Below the pieces are notes generated by a model, which did not search any database, was not told where the DNA came from, and worked only from the letters and a program-made list of their open reading frames with translations. The position numbers and the translations under genes were made by a program. Positions 1 to 5,682 of a DNA stretch of 6,585 bases are shown here, one piece after another; positions within the stretch are counted from its first letter, which is position 1; the number at the start of each line of letters is the position of its first letter. The stretch comes from Nanobdellota archaeon (GTDB lineage Archaea; Nanobdellota; Nanobdellia; Woesearchaeales; UBA12501). The stretch spans positions 1 through 6,585 of the forward strand of contig JAHJCS010000072.1 of the NCBI GenBank assembly GCA_018812465.1, in the 5' to 3' direction.

Positions 1-15
1 GATGACCCTATATAC

Positions 16-2181
16 ATGGCTAAGATAATAGAGACCCTGGCAAAGGTAAAGAATGCCACAAAAATAGTGCTCAACCAGAAAAGGGATTATGAGTACGGCC
101 TTGAGGAGACAGGACTGCTGCTTGAGATAGCTATGTTATACCAGAAACTTTCAAGAGAGAAAGATTATTTCTCATATGAAGCCCTTTCTTTTGAAGGAAG
201 ATGCATGAAGGACATGAATGAAAGATTCACCTACCTGCAGAATATAATATACAGGAAGCTGAAAGAGGACCCAATATCAGCTTATGTTCAGCTCAAGAGG
301 AAGGTAAGGGATGAAAAGCTTATGATGCAGAAGGCAGTGAATGAGAATGATGTCTACTGCATGAAAAAATATGTCTCTGTTCTCATGTATGTATTCAAGC
401 TCATAGAAGATACAAAGCTGATTGCGCTTGTGAAACATGGGCTTGAGGGTTATAAAACTGGTGACAGGGAGATATACAGAGATATATTCCATCCTTCAAT
501 AAAACCAGATTTCATGTTCACAAAGCTGATGGCAAATTATCCTCCGAGAGGAGAAGAGATAGACAGCTACACAGTAGGGGAGAACACTGAGATAACAGTA
601 TTCAAGTTTGATGATGATGTGAAATTCCTCTATCATATGATGCCTCCTGAATTCAAGATGAGTGAGGAGAAGTATGAGATACTGGATCTTGCAAGGAACA
701 TAATGGCAGAGCACAAGCCGACAAGAGCAGAGTTCGTGAATCCCCAGAGGATGAGAGAGGTATTCTATAATATAGGCCATGACCTGATTGAAGAGCTCAT
801 AGGATACAGGAATATCAAGATGAACCAAAAAGAGATTGATGAACTGACACAGATACTTGTGAGGTACACTGTCGGCTTCGGGCTCATAGAGGTCCTTCTG
901 AATGATGAGAAGATACAGGACATATCCATAAACTCACCCATGGGAAGGATACCTATGTTCATAGTCCACAGTGACTATGCTGACTGTTATACAAATATAG
1001 TGCCGACAATCCCAGAGGCAGAGTCATGGGCATCAAAACTCAGGATGATCTCAGGAAGGCCATTAGATGAGGCAAACCCAATACTTGACACAGAGCTTGA
1101 ACTTCCAGGAGCAAGCACAAGAGTCTCTGTGATAACATCCCCTCTTGATCCAACAGGTCTTGCTTACTCATTCAGAAGACACAGGGACAAGCCATGGACA
1201 CTCCCCTTATTTATACATAACAAGATGCTTAACCCTTTATCAGCCGGCCTTCTCAGCTTTGTTATAGATGGAACCAGAAGCCTGCTGATAGCAGGAACAA
1301 GAAGCTCAGGTAAGTCATCTTTCCTCAGCAGCCTCATGGTAGAGATAATGAGAAGATATAGGATAATAACTGTAGAGGATACATTGGAACTTCCTACCAG
1401 ACAGATGAGAGAGCTTGGTTTCAATATCCAGCCTATGAAAGTGGCTTCAGCGCTCACAAGAGGTTCTTCTGAGGTGAGTGCTGCTGATGGTATCAGGTCA
1501 ACATTGAGATTAGGTGATTCATCCCTGATAATAGGAGAGGTTAGAAGCAAGGAAGCTCTTGCGTTGTATGAAGCTATGAGGGTAGGTGCTGCAGCGAATG
1601 TTGTGGCAGGAACAATCCATGGTGATTCGCCTTATGGAGTATTTGATAGAGTGGTGAATGATATCGGAGTGCCTAAGACCTCATTCAAAGCAACTGATCT
1701 TGTGATTGTAGCAAATCCAATAAAGAGCGCTGGAGGAATAGAGCGAAAGAGAAGAATCACACAGATAACTGAAGTAAGGAAACACTGGGAGAATGATCCT
1801 ATGCTTGAGAACGGCTTTGCTGACCTCTTTAAATATGACAGCAGAAGAGATGAGCTGGTGCCTACTGATGACCTTATGAATGGAGATATTGATATATTGA
1901 AGCTTATTGCATCAAATGTGCCTGATTTTGCAGGAGACTGGGATGCACTATGGCAGAATATAGATCTTAGAGCAAAAGCAAAAAACGCTCAGGTTGAGTA
2001 TGCCATGAGGGTGAAGAATCTTGAACTGCTGGAAGCTCCGTTCACAATCAAGTGCAATGACAAGCTACATCTAATATCAGATAGAGTAAAGAAAGAGACC
2101 GGCACTCTTGATCCAAAAAGGATATTCACTGAATGGGAGATCTGGCTCAGAACCGAGCTCAAGAGAAAGAGTATTGAATGA
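16..2181 (+). CDS. Type II/IV secretion system ATPase (FlaI/GspE/TadA-like)
   Basis: Cytoplasmic motor ATPase expected to power assembly of a type IV pilus-like or archaellum-like filament together with the platform protein encoded next. Visible motifs: Walker A GTRSSGKS at residues 427-434, Asp box TVEDTLELP at 452-460, Walker B LIIGEVR at 504-510 and His box AGTIHG at 531-536. A GspE-type N-domain segment (GFGLIEVLLND, then DISINSP) lies at about 287-308. Residues 1 to about 215 are a largely helical, charged extension of no recognised function; at 721 residues the protein is clearly longer than a typical FlaI (about 550). The ATG at 16 is the first in-frame Met. The frame is open to the left edge and there is no clear Shine-Dalgarno, only GATGA at 1-5, so the start could lie upstream. 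A TGA at 3-5 in another frame could be the end of a preceding operon gene. The family assignment is firm; which filament it serves is unknown. Confidence 0.93.
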   Translation: MAKIIETLAKVKNATKIVLNQKRDYEYGLEETGLLLEIAMLYQKLSREKDYFSYEALSFEGRCMKDMNERFTYLQNIIYRKLKEDPISAYVQLKRKVRDEKLMMQKAVNENDVYCMKKYVSVLMYVFKLIEDTKLIALVKHGLEGYKTGDREIYRDIFHPSIKPDFMFTKLMANYPPRGEEIDSYTVGENTEITVFKFDDDVKFLYHMMPPEFKMSEEKYEILDLARNIMAEHKPTRAEFVNPQRMREVFYNIGHDLIEELIGYRNIKMNQKEIDELTQILVRYTVGFGLIEVLLNDEKIQDISINSPMGRIPMFIVHSDYADCYTNIVPTIPEAESWASKLRMISGRPLDEANPILDTELELPGASTRVSVITSPLDPTGLAYSFRRHRDKPWTLPLFIHNKMLNPLSAGLLSFVIDGTRSLLIAGTRSSGKSSFLSSLMVEIMRRYRIITVEDTLELPTRQMRELGFNIQPMKVASALTRGSSEVSAADGIRSTLRLGDSSLIIGEVRSKEALALYEAMRVGAAANVVAGTIHGDSPYGVFDRVVNDIGVPKTSFKATDLVIVANPIKSAGGIERKRRITQITEVRKHWENDPMLENGFADLFKYDSRRDELVPTDDLMNGDIDILKLIASNVPDFAGDWDALWQNIDLRAKAKNAQVEYAMRVKNLELLEAPFTIKCNDKLHLISDRVKKETGTLDPKRIFTEWEIWLRTELKRKSIE

Positions 2182-2190
2182 TCATAATAA

Positions 2191-2205
2191 TATAATCTAT
2201 AAAAA
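2191..2205 (+). promoter_or_regulatory. Possible TATA-box promoter for the platform protein gene
   Basis: The gap between the two secretion genes holds TATAAT at 2191-2196 and TATAAAAA at 2198-2205. With the usual archaeal spacing of about 25 bases, transcription would begin near 2226-2230, close to the Shine-Dalgarno sequence of the next gene. The region is A-rich, so chance TATA-like matches are likely. The two genes may equally be co-transcribed. Confidence 0.35.
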
Positions 2206-2209
2206 AAGA

Positions 2210-2249
2210 AAAAAGAGAGGGGAAGAAGAGGTGATAGAGTTCTCTTTTT
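2210..2249 (+). repeat. Inverted repeat enclosing the Shine-Dalgarno sequence
   Basis: AAAAAGAGA at 2210-2218 is perfectly complementary to TCTCTTTTT at 2241-2249. In a read-through transcript this could form a 9-bp, A-U-rich hairpin whose 22-base loop exposes the AGGTGAT ribosome site. A transcript starting from the local TATA box would lack the 5' arm. The arms are low-complexity purine/pyrimidine runs, so the pairing may be fortuitous. Confidence 0.3.
2229..2235 (+). promoter_or_regulatory. Strong Shine-Dalgarno sequence at unusual distance
   Basis: AGGTGAT matches the complement of the archaeal 16S rRNA 3' end, but it ends 23 bases before the first usable in-frame ATG at 2259. An in-frame TAG at 2235-2237 rules out an earlier start, and the codons between contain no ATG, GTG or TTG. 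The ATG at 2254 is out of frame and leads to a stop after 11 codons. Confidence 0.5.
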
Positions 2250-2258
2250 CCTGATGAT

Positions 2259-4532
2259 ATGCCAAATAAAGACGGGAATGACAGGATAGGGAAGGAAGAG
2301 ATAGAAGATATGATGCACAGGTACAAGGAACAGCTTGGTAAGGAGTTCCGAGGCACGCTTACTTCTGACACAAACACAGCTTCTGTCAGATCTCTTGACT
2401 ATCTTGAGTTCAAGAAAGAGTTCATGCCTAAAAGGCTCACAATATATGAGAAGCTGTGCAATATCAGCGAGAAACTGCTGAAGATATCCCCTGACAAGAG
2501 TAAGATACCTGAGTATGAGGAAGCAATAAGGATATGTCATTTAGGTGCTACGCCTACAGGAGTTGTATCATTCTCAGTCATCACACCCCTTCTGCTGATT
2601 GTGCTGGGATCAATAGCCAGTTTCATATTGTTCCAGTCAACATTCTTCATAATGTTCTTCCTTTTAGCTGGTGCTGCAATATATTCTCCGCTAAACAAGC
2701 TTCCGATGTTTCTTGCGAACAGCTGGAGAATGAAAGCAAGCAATCAGATGGTGCTATGTATATTCTATGTTGTCACATATATGAGGCACACATCAAACCT
2801 TGAGCTTGGAATAAGATTCGCTTCAGATCATCTGGCACCTCCATTATCTATAGACCTTAAGAAAGTCATCTGGGATGTTGAGACAGAGAAATATGAGTCC
2901 ATAAAAGAGTCTATGGACAGCTATCTTGACACATGGAAGAAATATAATATGGAGTTCATAGAAGCATTCCATCTTGTTGAATCATCATTATATGAAGGGG
3001 ATGAGGAAAGAAGGATAAGCCTGCTTGACAAGTCACTGTCTGTAATCCTTGATGAGACATATGAAAAGATGTTGCATTATGCCCAGAACCTGAAATCTCC
3101 AATAACAATGCTTCATATGCTTGGAATAATACTCCCTATACTTGGATTGGTCATACTTCCTCTTGTAGTAAGCTTTATGTGCCAGGTAAGATGGTATCAT
3201 CTTGCTGCTCTTTATAATCTAGCGCTACCTATAATTGTCTTCTATCTTGGAAAGACTATATTATCCACAAGGCCAACAGGATATGGTGATACTGATGTCT
3301 CTGAAGAGAATCCAGAGCTCAGGAAATACAGGAATATAATAATCCCTATAGGGCCTTTTGAGATAAAAATAAAACCAATATTTGTAAGCATGATATTCAT
3401 AATCTTCTTTGTGCTGCTTGGAGTGAGCCCTATAATACTTCATATATTCACAGCAGGGTCTAATTGGGATATCATAATACCAAAATCAGGTGACGCGCTC
3501 TTTGCAGTGACTAATAAGATAGAGGATCCTGCTGAGAAGTTCGCATTCCTGGGATATAGGGAATCACTTGGATGCCCTCCTGGAGAAGAGGGCGCTAAAG
3601 GTTTAGGGGATATTGTAGGGCCATTTGGCCTTGGATCTGCATTGTTCAGCCTGTTTATAATAATAGGAATAGGTGTTGGAGTAGGACTTTATTACCGGTT
3701 CAAAGCTTCTAATGTCATAAAGATAAGAGATAGGGCAAAACAGCTTGAGAAAGAGTTTGCAGCAGCATTATTCCAGCTAGGAAATCGTCTTGGAGATGGG
3801 CTGCCTGCTGAGATAGCATTCAGCAAAGTAGCTGCTGTCATGGGTGACACTGTATCAGGAGCTTTCTTCACTCAGGTCTCAACTAATATAACAAGGCTTG
3901 GAATGGGTGTCGAAGCAGCTATATTCGACGAAAAACAGGGTGCCCTGATATATTATCCTTCTTCCTTAATAGAGAGTTCTATGAAAGTCCTGACAGAGAG
4001 CGCAAAGAAAGGACCGGCTATAGCTGCAAGAGCAATCATAAGCGTGTCAAGATATATCAAAGAGATCCACAGGGTTGATGAGAGACTTAAAGATCTCATG
4101 GCAGACACTATAAGCTCTATGAAATCACAGGTCAAGTTCCTCACTCCTGCAATAGCAGGTATTGTCATAGGAATAACATCAATGATAACCACAATCCTGG
4201 GACAGCTGGGAAGCCAGCTAAGAGTGCTAACATCAGGACAGGATGCTCAGATGGGCGGCGCTGCAAACATGGTGACAATGTTTGGTGAAGGAGTGCCGAC
4301 ATTCTACTTCCAGCTCATTGTTGGATTCTATGTAGTGCAGCTGATCTATATCCTCACTATAATAACTAATGGAATAGAGAATGGTTCAGACAGCCTTGGC
4401 GAGAAGTATGCTCTTGGAAAGAATATGGTCACAAGCACAATATCCTATGTGGTGATTGCATTGCTGATAATGCTTGTATTCAACATGATAGCTGGCTCTA
4501 TCATGGGTAATCTGAATCTTGGAGCAGGGTGA
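2259..4532 (+). CDS. Double T2SSF-domain platform membrane protein (FlaJ/TadC-like)
   Basis: Inner platform protein that would anchor the upstream ATPase at the membrane in a pilus-like secretion machine. The layout read from the sequence is: a charged soluble N-terminus (1 to about 98); TM segments near 101-121 and 123-143; a first helical T2SSF-type domain (about 155-280); TM near 286-306, 314-334 and 373-397; a roughly 60-residue loop (398-456); TM near 457-478; a second T2SSF domain (about 485-622, with LGNRLGDGLPAEIAF at 507-521); and TM near 626-648, 683-703 and 727-748. Nine TM segments place both T2SSF domains on the same, presumably cytoplasmic, side and the long loop outside. At 757 residues it is longer than a typical FlaJ (about 550). 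The ATG at 2259 is the only possible upstream start; Met18/Met19 are alternatives. The neighbouring ATPase strongly supports the call. Confidence 0.9.
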   Translation: MPNKDGNDRIGKEEIEDMMHRYKEQLGKEFRGTLTSDTNTASVRSLDYLEFKKEFMPKRLTIYEKLCNISEKLLKISPDKSKIPEYEEAIRICHLGATPTGVVSFSVITPLLLIVLGSIASFILFQSTFFIMFFLLAGAAIYSPLNKLPMFLANSWRMKASNQMVLCIFYVVTYMRHTSNLELGIRFASDHLAPPLSIDLKKVIWDVETEKYESIKESMDSYLDTWKKYNMEFIEAFHLVESSLYEGDEERRISLLDKSLSVILDETYEKMLHYAQNLKSPITMLHMLGIILPILGLVILPLVVSFMCQVRWYHLAALYNLALPIIVFYLGKTILSTRPTGYGDTDVSEENPELRKYRNIIIPIGPFEIKIKPIFVSMIFIIFFVLLGVSPIILHIFTAGSNWDIIIPKSGDALFAVTNKIEDPAEKFAFLGYRESLGCPPGEEGAKGLGDIVGPFGLGSALFSLFIIIGIGVGVGLYYRFKASNVIKIRDRAKQLEKEFAAALFQLGNRLGDGLPAEIAFSKVAAVMGDTVSGAFFTQVSTNITRLGMGVEAAIFDEKQGALIYYPSSLIESSMKVLTESAKKGPAIAARAIISVSRYIKEIHRVDERLKDLMADTISSMKSQVKFLTPAIAGIVIGITSMITTILGQLGSQLRVLTSGQDAQMGGAANMVTMFGEGVPTFYFQLIVGFYVVQLIYILTIITNGIENGSDSLGEKYALGKNMVTSTISYVVIALLIMLVFNMIAGSIMGNLNLGAG

Positions 4533-4562
4533 GCTGCATAATTCTTTCAGAAAAATTATCAG

Positions 4563-4569
4563 AAAAAAA
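4563..4569 (-). terminator. Poly-T terminator after tRNA-Phe
   Basis: On the minus strand the tRNA 3' end (discriminator A, then CC) is followed by seven consecutive T, with a second T5 run about ten bases further on. Oligo-T tracts are the usual archaeal intrinsic termination signal. It would end the tRNA transcript before it meets the convergent platform protein gene. Confidence 0.7.
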
Positions 4570-4571
4570 GG

Positions 4572-4676
4572 TGGGGCAGCAGGGACTTTCAATGATGGTC
4601 CTCTCAGACCATCTCTTTTGAACCCTGAACAACCACGTCTTCAGCGTGGTGCTCTCCCAGGTTGAGCTACTGCCCC
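4572..4676 (-). tRNA. trnF: tRNA-Phe(GAA) interrupted by a T-loop intron
   Basis: Reading the minus strand: acceptor GGGGCAG (4676-4670) pairs fully with CTGCCCC (4579-4573); U8 A9; D stem GCTC/GAGC with a 9-base loop holding GG; A26; anticodon stem CCACG/CGTGG with loop CTGAAGA, giving anticodon GAA at 4642-4640 and G37; variable loop TTGTT; T stem CAGGG (4627-4623)/CCCTG (4584-4580). Discriminator base is A (4572), as expected for tRNA-Phe; CCA is not encoded. Between the T-stem strands lie 38 bases instead of 7. Removing 4586-4616 leaves the standard loop TTCAAAT and a 74-base mature tRNA. All stems are Watson-Crick paired, so the gene looks functional provided it is spliced. No convincing TATA box lies 25-30 bases upstream. 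Confidence 0.95.
4586..4616 (-). other. 31-nt noncanonical tRNA intron at position 59/60 with BHB motif
   Basis: The T stem forms the outer helix. A 3-base bulge AGT (4587-4585) sits on the 3' strand. A 4-bp central helix pairs TTCA (4622-4619) with TGAA (4591-4588), and a 3-base bulge AAA (4618-4616) sits on the 5' strand. The inner helix begins with a G-U pair, has one A-A mismatch, then 7 bp GATGGTC/GACCATC (4613-4607 with 4600-4594) closed by loop TGAGAG. Cutting each bulge between its second and third base, as archaeal splicing endonuclease does, removes exactly 31 bases and joins TTCAAA to T. The boundaries therefore follow independently from the BHB geometry and from the need for a 7-base T-loop. 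Confidence 0.88.
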
Positions 4677-4694
4677 AAACGGCTCGCTCCGTTT
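4677..4694 (-). repeat. Hairpin flush against the tRNA 5' end
   Basis: AAACGG (4677-4682) and CCGTTT (4689-4694) form a perfect 6-bp stem with a 6-base loop. The stem ends exactly one base before the first acceptor nucleotide of tRNA-Phe, so in the precursor it would abut the acceptor stem at the RNase P cleavage point. Its role is unknown. Confidence 0.5.
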
Positions 4695-4695
4695 A

Positions 4696-4711
4696 CACAC
4701 GGATTAGTGTG
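4696..4711. repeat. Short inverted repeat CACAC/GTGTG
   Basis: CACAC at 4696-4700 and GTGTG at 4707-4711 can pair across the 6-base loop GGATTA. It overlaps the next inverted repeat by three bases, so only one of the two can form fully at a time. At 5 bp it is weak alone. Confidence 0.3.
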
Positions 4712-4736
4712 GGGCACTTGCTTTGCTCAGCCCCAC
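4709..4736. repeat. GC-rich inverted repeat GTGGGGC/GCCCCAC
   Basis: GTGGGGC (4709-4715) pairs perfectly with GCCCCAC (4730-4736) around a 14-base loop. This is the most stable hairpin of the spacer and is G/C-rich against AT-rich surroundings. On the minus strand its 3' arm region contains TGCCCCAC, the same eight bases found at the tRNA 3' end. It has no T-run after it, so it does not look like a terminator. Confidence 0.45.
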
Positions 4737-4740
4737 TCCA

Positions 4741-4752
4741 TGCTATAGATTT
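4741..4752 (-). promoter_or_regulatory. Weak TATA-like element upstream of tRNA-Phe
   Basis: The minus strand reads AAATCTATAGCA here. If used, transcription would start near 4718-4722, inside the GC-rich inverted repeat, giving the tRNA a leader of about 40-45 bases. The match to the archaeal TATA consensus is poor, so read-through from the SSB gene is an equally good explanation for tRNA expression. Confidence 0.2.
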
Positions 4753-4797
4753 CTCCGATGTAACTCGAAGTAAGACAATAATTCTTTAATTTGATGA

Positions 4798-5232
4798 TCA
4801 CTCAACTGATTCTTCTTCTATGTCTATCTCAGAGTTATCATCATTTGATTCTTCCAGAGATGGTTTTGATTTGCTGAGCTCTTTTGCAGTATCAGACTCT
4901 TTAGGCTTATCCTCTGTCACAGCAGCTACAGTAGGATTTGATGATGATCCTAAGACTTCAAGTGTTCCGAACTTTCCTGTTGAAAGCTGCATCTCGCCCT
5001 GCCATTCATTGACATAGCCATTCTGAATCTGGATCTTGTCGCCTACCTTGACCTGGTCAACCTGCTCATTCCAGAGTGTAAGAGAAATAGACCCTGAATC
5101 ATCTTTGATCTTGGCATTGCAGACCTTTCCAGCCTTGCCGAACTTATTGAACTCCCGGGGTTCACTCTTCTCGACTACTTCAGCTGTTATATCTGCTTTG
5201 CCCTGTTTTGGTTTTAATTCGCTTATATTCAT
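4798..5232 (-). CDS. ssb: Single-stranded DNA-binding protein, one OB-fold (crenarchaeal SSB/RPA-like)
   Basis: Predicted cytoplasmic ssDNA-binding protein for replication and repair. Residues 3 to about 95 form one OB-fold closely resembling Sulfolobus SSB in order of elements: ISELKPKQG start, the strand region ITAEVVEKSEPREF, DDSGSISLTLWNEQ (44-57), VKVGDKIQI (61-69) and NGYVNEWQGEMQLSTG (71-86). W54, Y73 and W77 fall where Sulfolobus SSB has its base-stacking aromatics (W56, W75, F79). From about 96 to 144 the protein is low-complexity and ends in a strongly acidic tail (NDDNSEIDIEEESVE), as expected of SSBs that recruit partners by the C-terminus. The length of 144 fits the family (about 148). 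The start at 5232 is set by the TATA box about 27 bases upstream, and there is no Shine-Dalgarno. It lies downstream of the membrane protein gene on the same strand. Confidence 0.85.
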   Translation of the reverse strand: MNISELKPKQGKADITAEVVEKSEPREFNKFGKAGKVCNAKIKDDSGSISLTLWNEQVDQVKVGDKIQIQNGYVNEWQGEMQLSTGKFGTLEVLGSSSNPTVAAVTEDKPKESDTAKELSKSKPSLEESNDDNSEIDIEEESVE

Positions 5233-5255
5233 TGTAGAAGCCGTTTAGAAGGGGT

Positions 5256-5265
5256 TTTATATAAA
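5256..5265 (-). promoter_or_regulatory. Strong archaeal TATA box for the SSB gene
   Basis: TTTATATAAA, preceded on the minus strand by the purine-rich GAGAAAAC, is a near-ideal TATA/BRE pair. Its centre is about 28 bases from the SSB ATG at 5232, placing transcription initiation at or within a base or two of the start codon. A leaderless mRNA is therefore expected, consistent with the lack of a ribosome binding site. The box sits in the 40-base gap after the preceding gene. Confidence 0.75.
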
Positions 5266-5272
5266 GTTTTCT

Positions 5273-5674
5273 CTAGAACTCATGCAACATTGCATCTACC
5301 CTGCTCTCCTGCCATCCCTGATGCATCAGCGCAGCCTTTACCTCATCTTTTGAGAATCCTTTTGCAAGCGTTGACCTGATATATTCATGCGCATTTGCCA
5401 GGCTATCAGGAGGTATGTTTGCAATGATCTTCTCCCGCTCCTTGTGATGCTTGATCAGAAAAACAGCTCCAGCAATGCCAAACCCAAGGACAAGGAATAC
5501 AAGAACTATCAGGATTATGTTTTGGCCCAAGAAATCAGCTGTCGCTGCACCAGTAACATCTTGTACAGCATAGGTTGTTATTGGCTCGTAAGGTGACATA
5601 AGAACTACCAAAGCCAGTGATACAAGCAGGAATATGCCTATCACTCCGTATCCTACATCCTCTTTTTTCCGCAT
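5273..5674 (-). CDS. Small two-TM membrane protein with C-terminal UBA/CUE-like helices
   Basis: I do not recognise a characterised family. The 133-residue product has a short charged N-terminus (MRKKED), a TM segment near 10-26, a roughly 25-residue loop, a second TM near 52-74, a basic stretch (KHHKEREK, 75-82) and a soluble helical tail (88-133). The positive charges at both ends suggest both termini are cytoplasmic. The tail YIRSTLAKGFSKDEVKAALMHQGW resembles the short helical repeat (glycine-turn, then KxALxxxGW) that ends many uncharacterised DPANN and CPR proteins, and may be a small UBA/CUE-like binding domain. It starts 6 bases after the glycyl-tRNA synthetase stop and the two are probably co-transcribed. 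Function unknown; no enzymatic residues are apparent. Confidence 0.75.
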   Translation of the reverse strand: MRKKEDVGYGVIGIFLLVSLALVVLMSPYEPITTYAVQDVTGAATADFLGQNIILIVLVFLVLGFGIAGAVFLIKHHKEREKIIANIPPDSLANAHEYIRSTLAKGFSKDEVKAALMHQGWQESRVDAMLHEF

Positions 5675-5677
5675 TTT

Positions 5678-5682
5678 ACCTT
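5678..5682 (-). promoter_or_regulatory. Ribosome site overlapping the glyS stop codon
   Basis: The minus strand reads AAGGT here. Its AA belongs to the TAA stop of the synthetase, and GGT ends 3 bases before the ATG at 5674. The overlap suggests translational coupling of the two genes. The spacing is shorter than usual, so the site is probably weak. Confidence 0.4.

Noticed and set aside
9..14. TATATA just before the first ATG as a promoter
   Set aside because: It lies 2 bases from the start codon, too close to drive transcription of the frame from that ATG; it could be coding sequence if the true start is upstream.
1164..1550. Minus-strand frame of 128 codons
   Set aside because: It lies opposite the conserved Walker A to Walker B region of the ATPase and shows no domain features of its own.
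1989..2540. Minus-strand open frame of 183 codons spanning the end of the ATPase and the start of the platform gene
   Set aside because: It is antisense to two confidently assigned genes, has low-complexity composition (runs of S, F, L, Y) and no recognisable domain. It is a shadow of the purine-rich coding strand.
4538..4559. ATAATT/AATTAT inverted repeat after the platform gene as a terminator
   Set aside because: It has only six A-U-rich pairs and no T-run follows on the + strand, so it has little support as a termination signal.
4689..4736. H/ACA-type guide RNA (hairpin followed by ACA on the minus strand)
   Set aside because: The stem is only 7 bp with a 14-base loop. There is no pseudouridylation pocket or kink-turn, so ACA after the stem is probably chance.
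4709..4736. Upstream half of a split or permuted tRNA suggested by the repeated TGCCCCAC
   Set aside because: No T-arm, D-arm or anticodon arm can be found next to the repeat, and the downstream tRNA is already complete with both acceptor strands.
4790..4809. C/D box RNA signature (TTGATGA then CTGA on the + strand)
   Set aside because: The two boxes are only about ten bases apart, too close for a guide, no second pair of boxes follows, and the second box lies in the SSB coding sequence.
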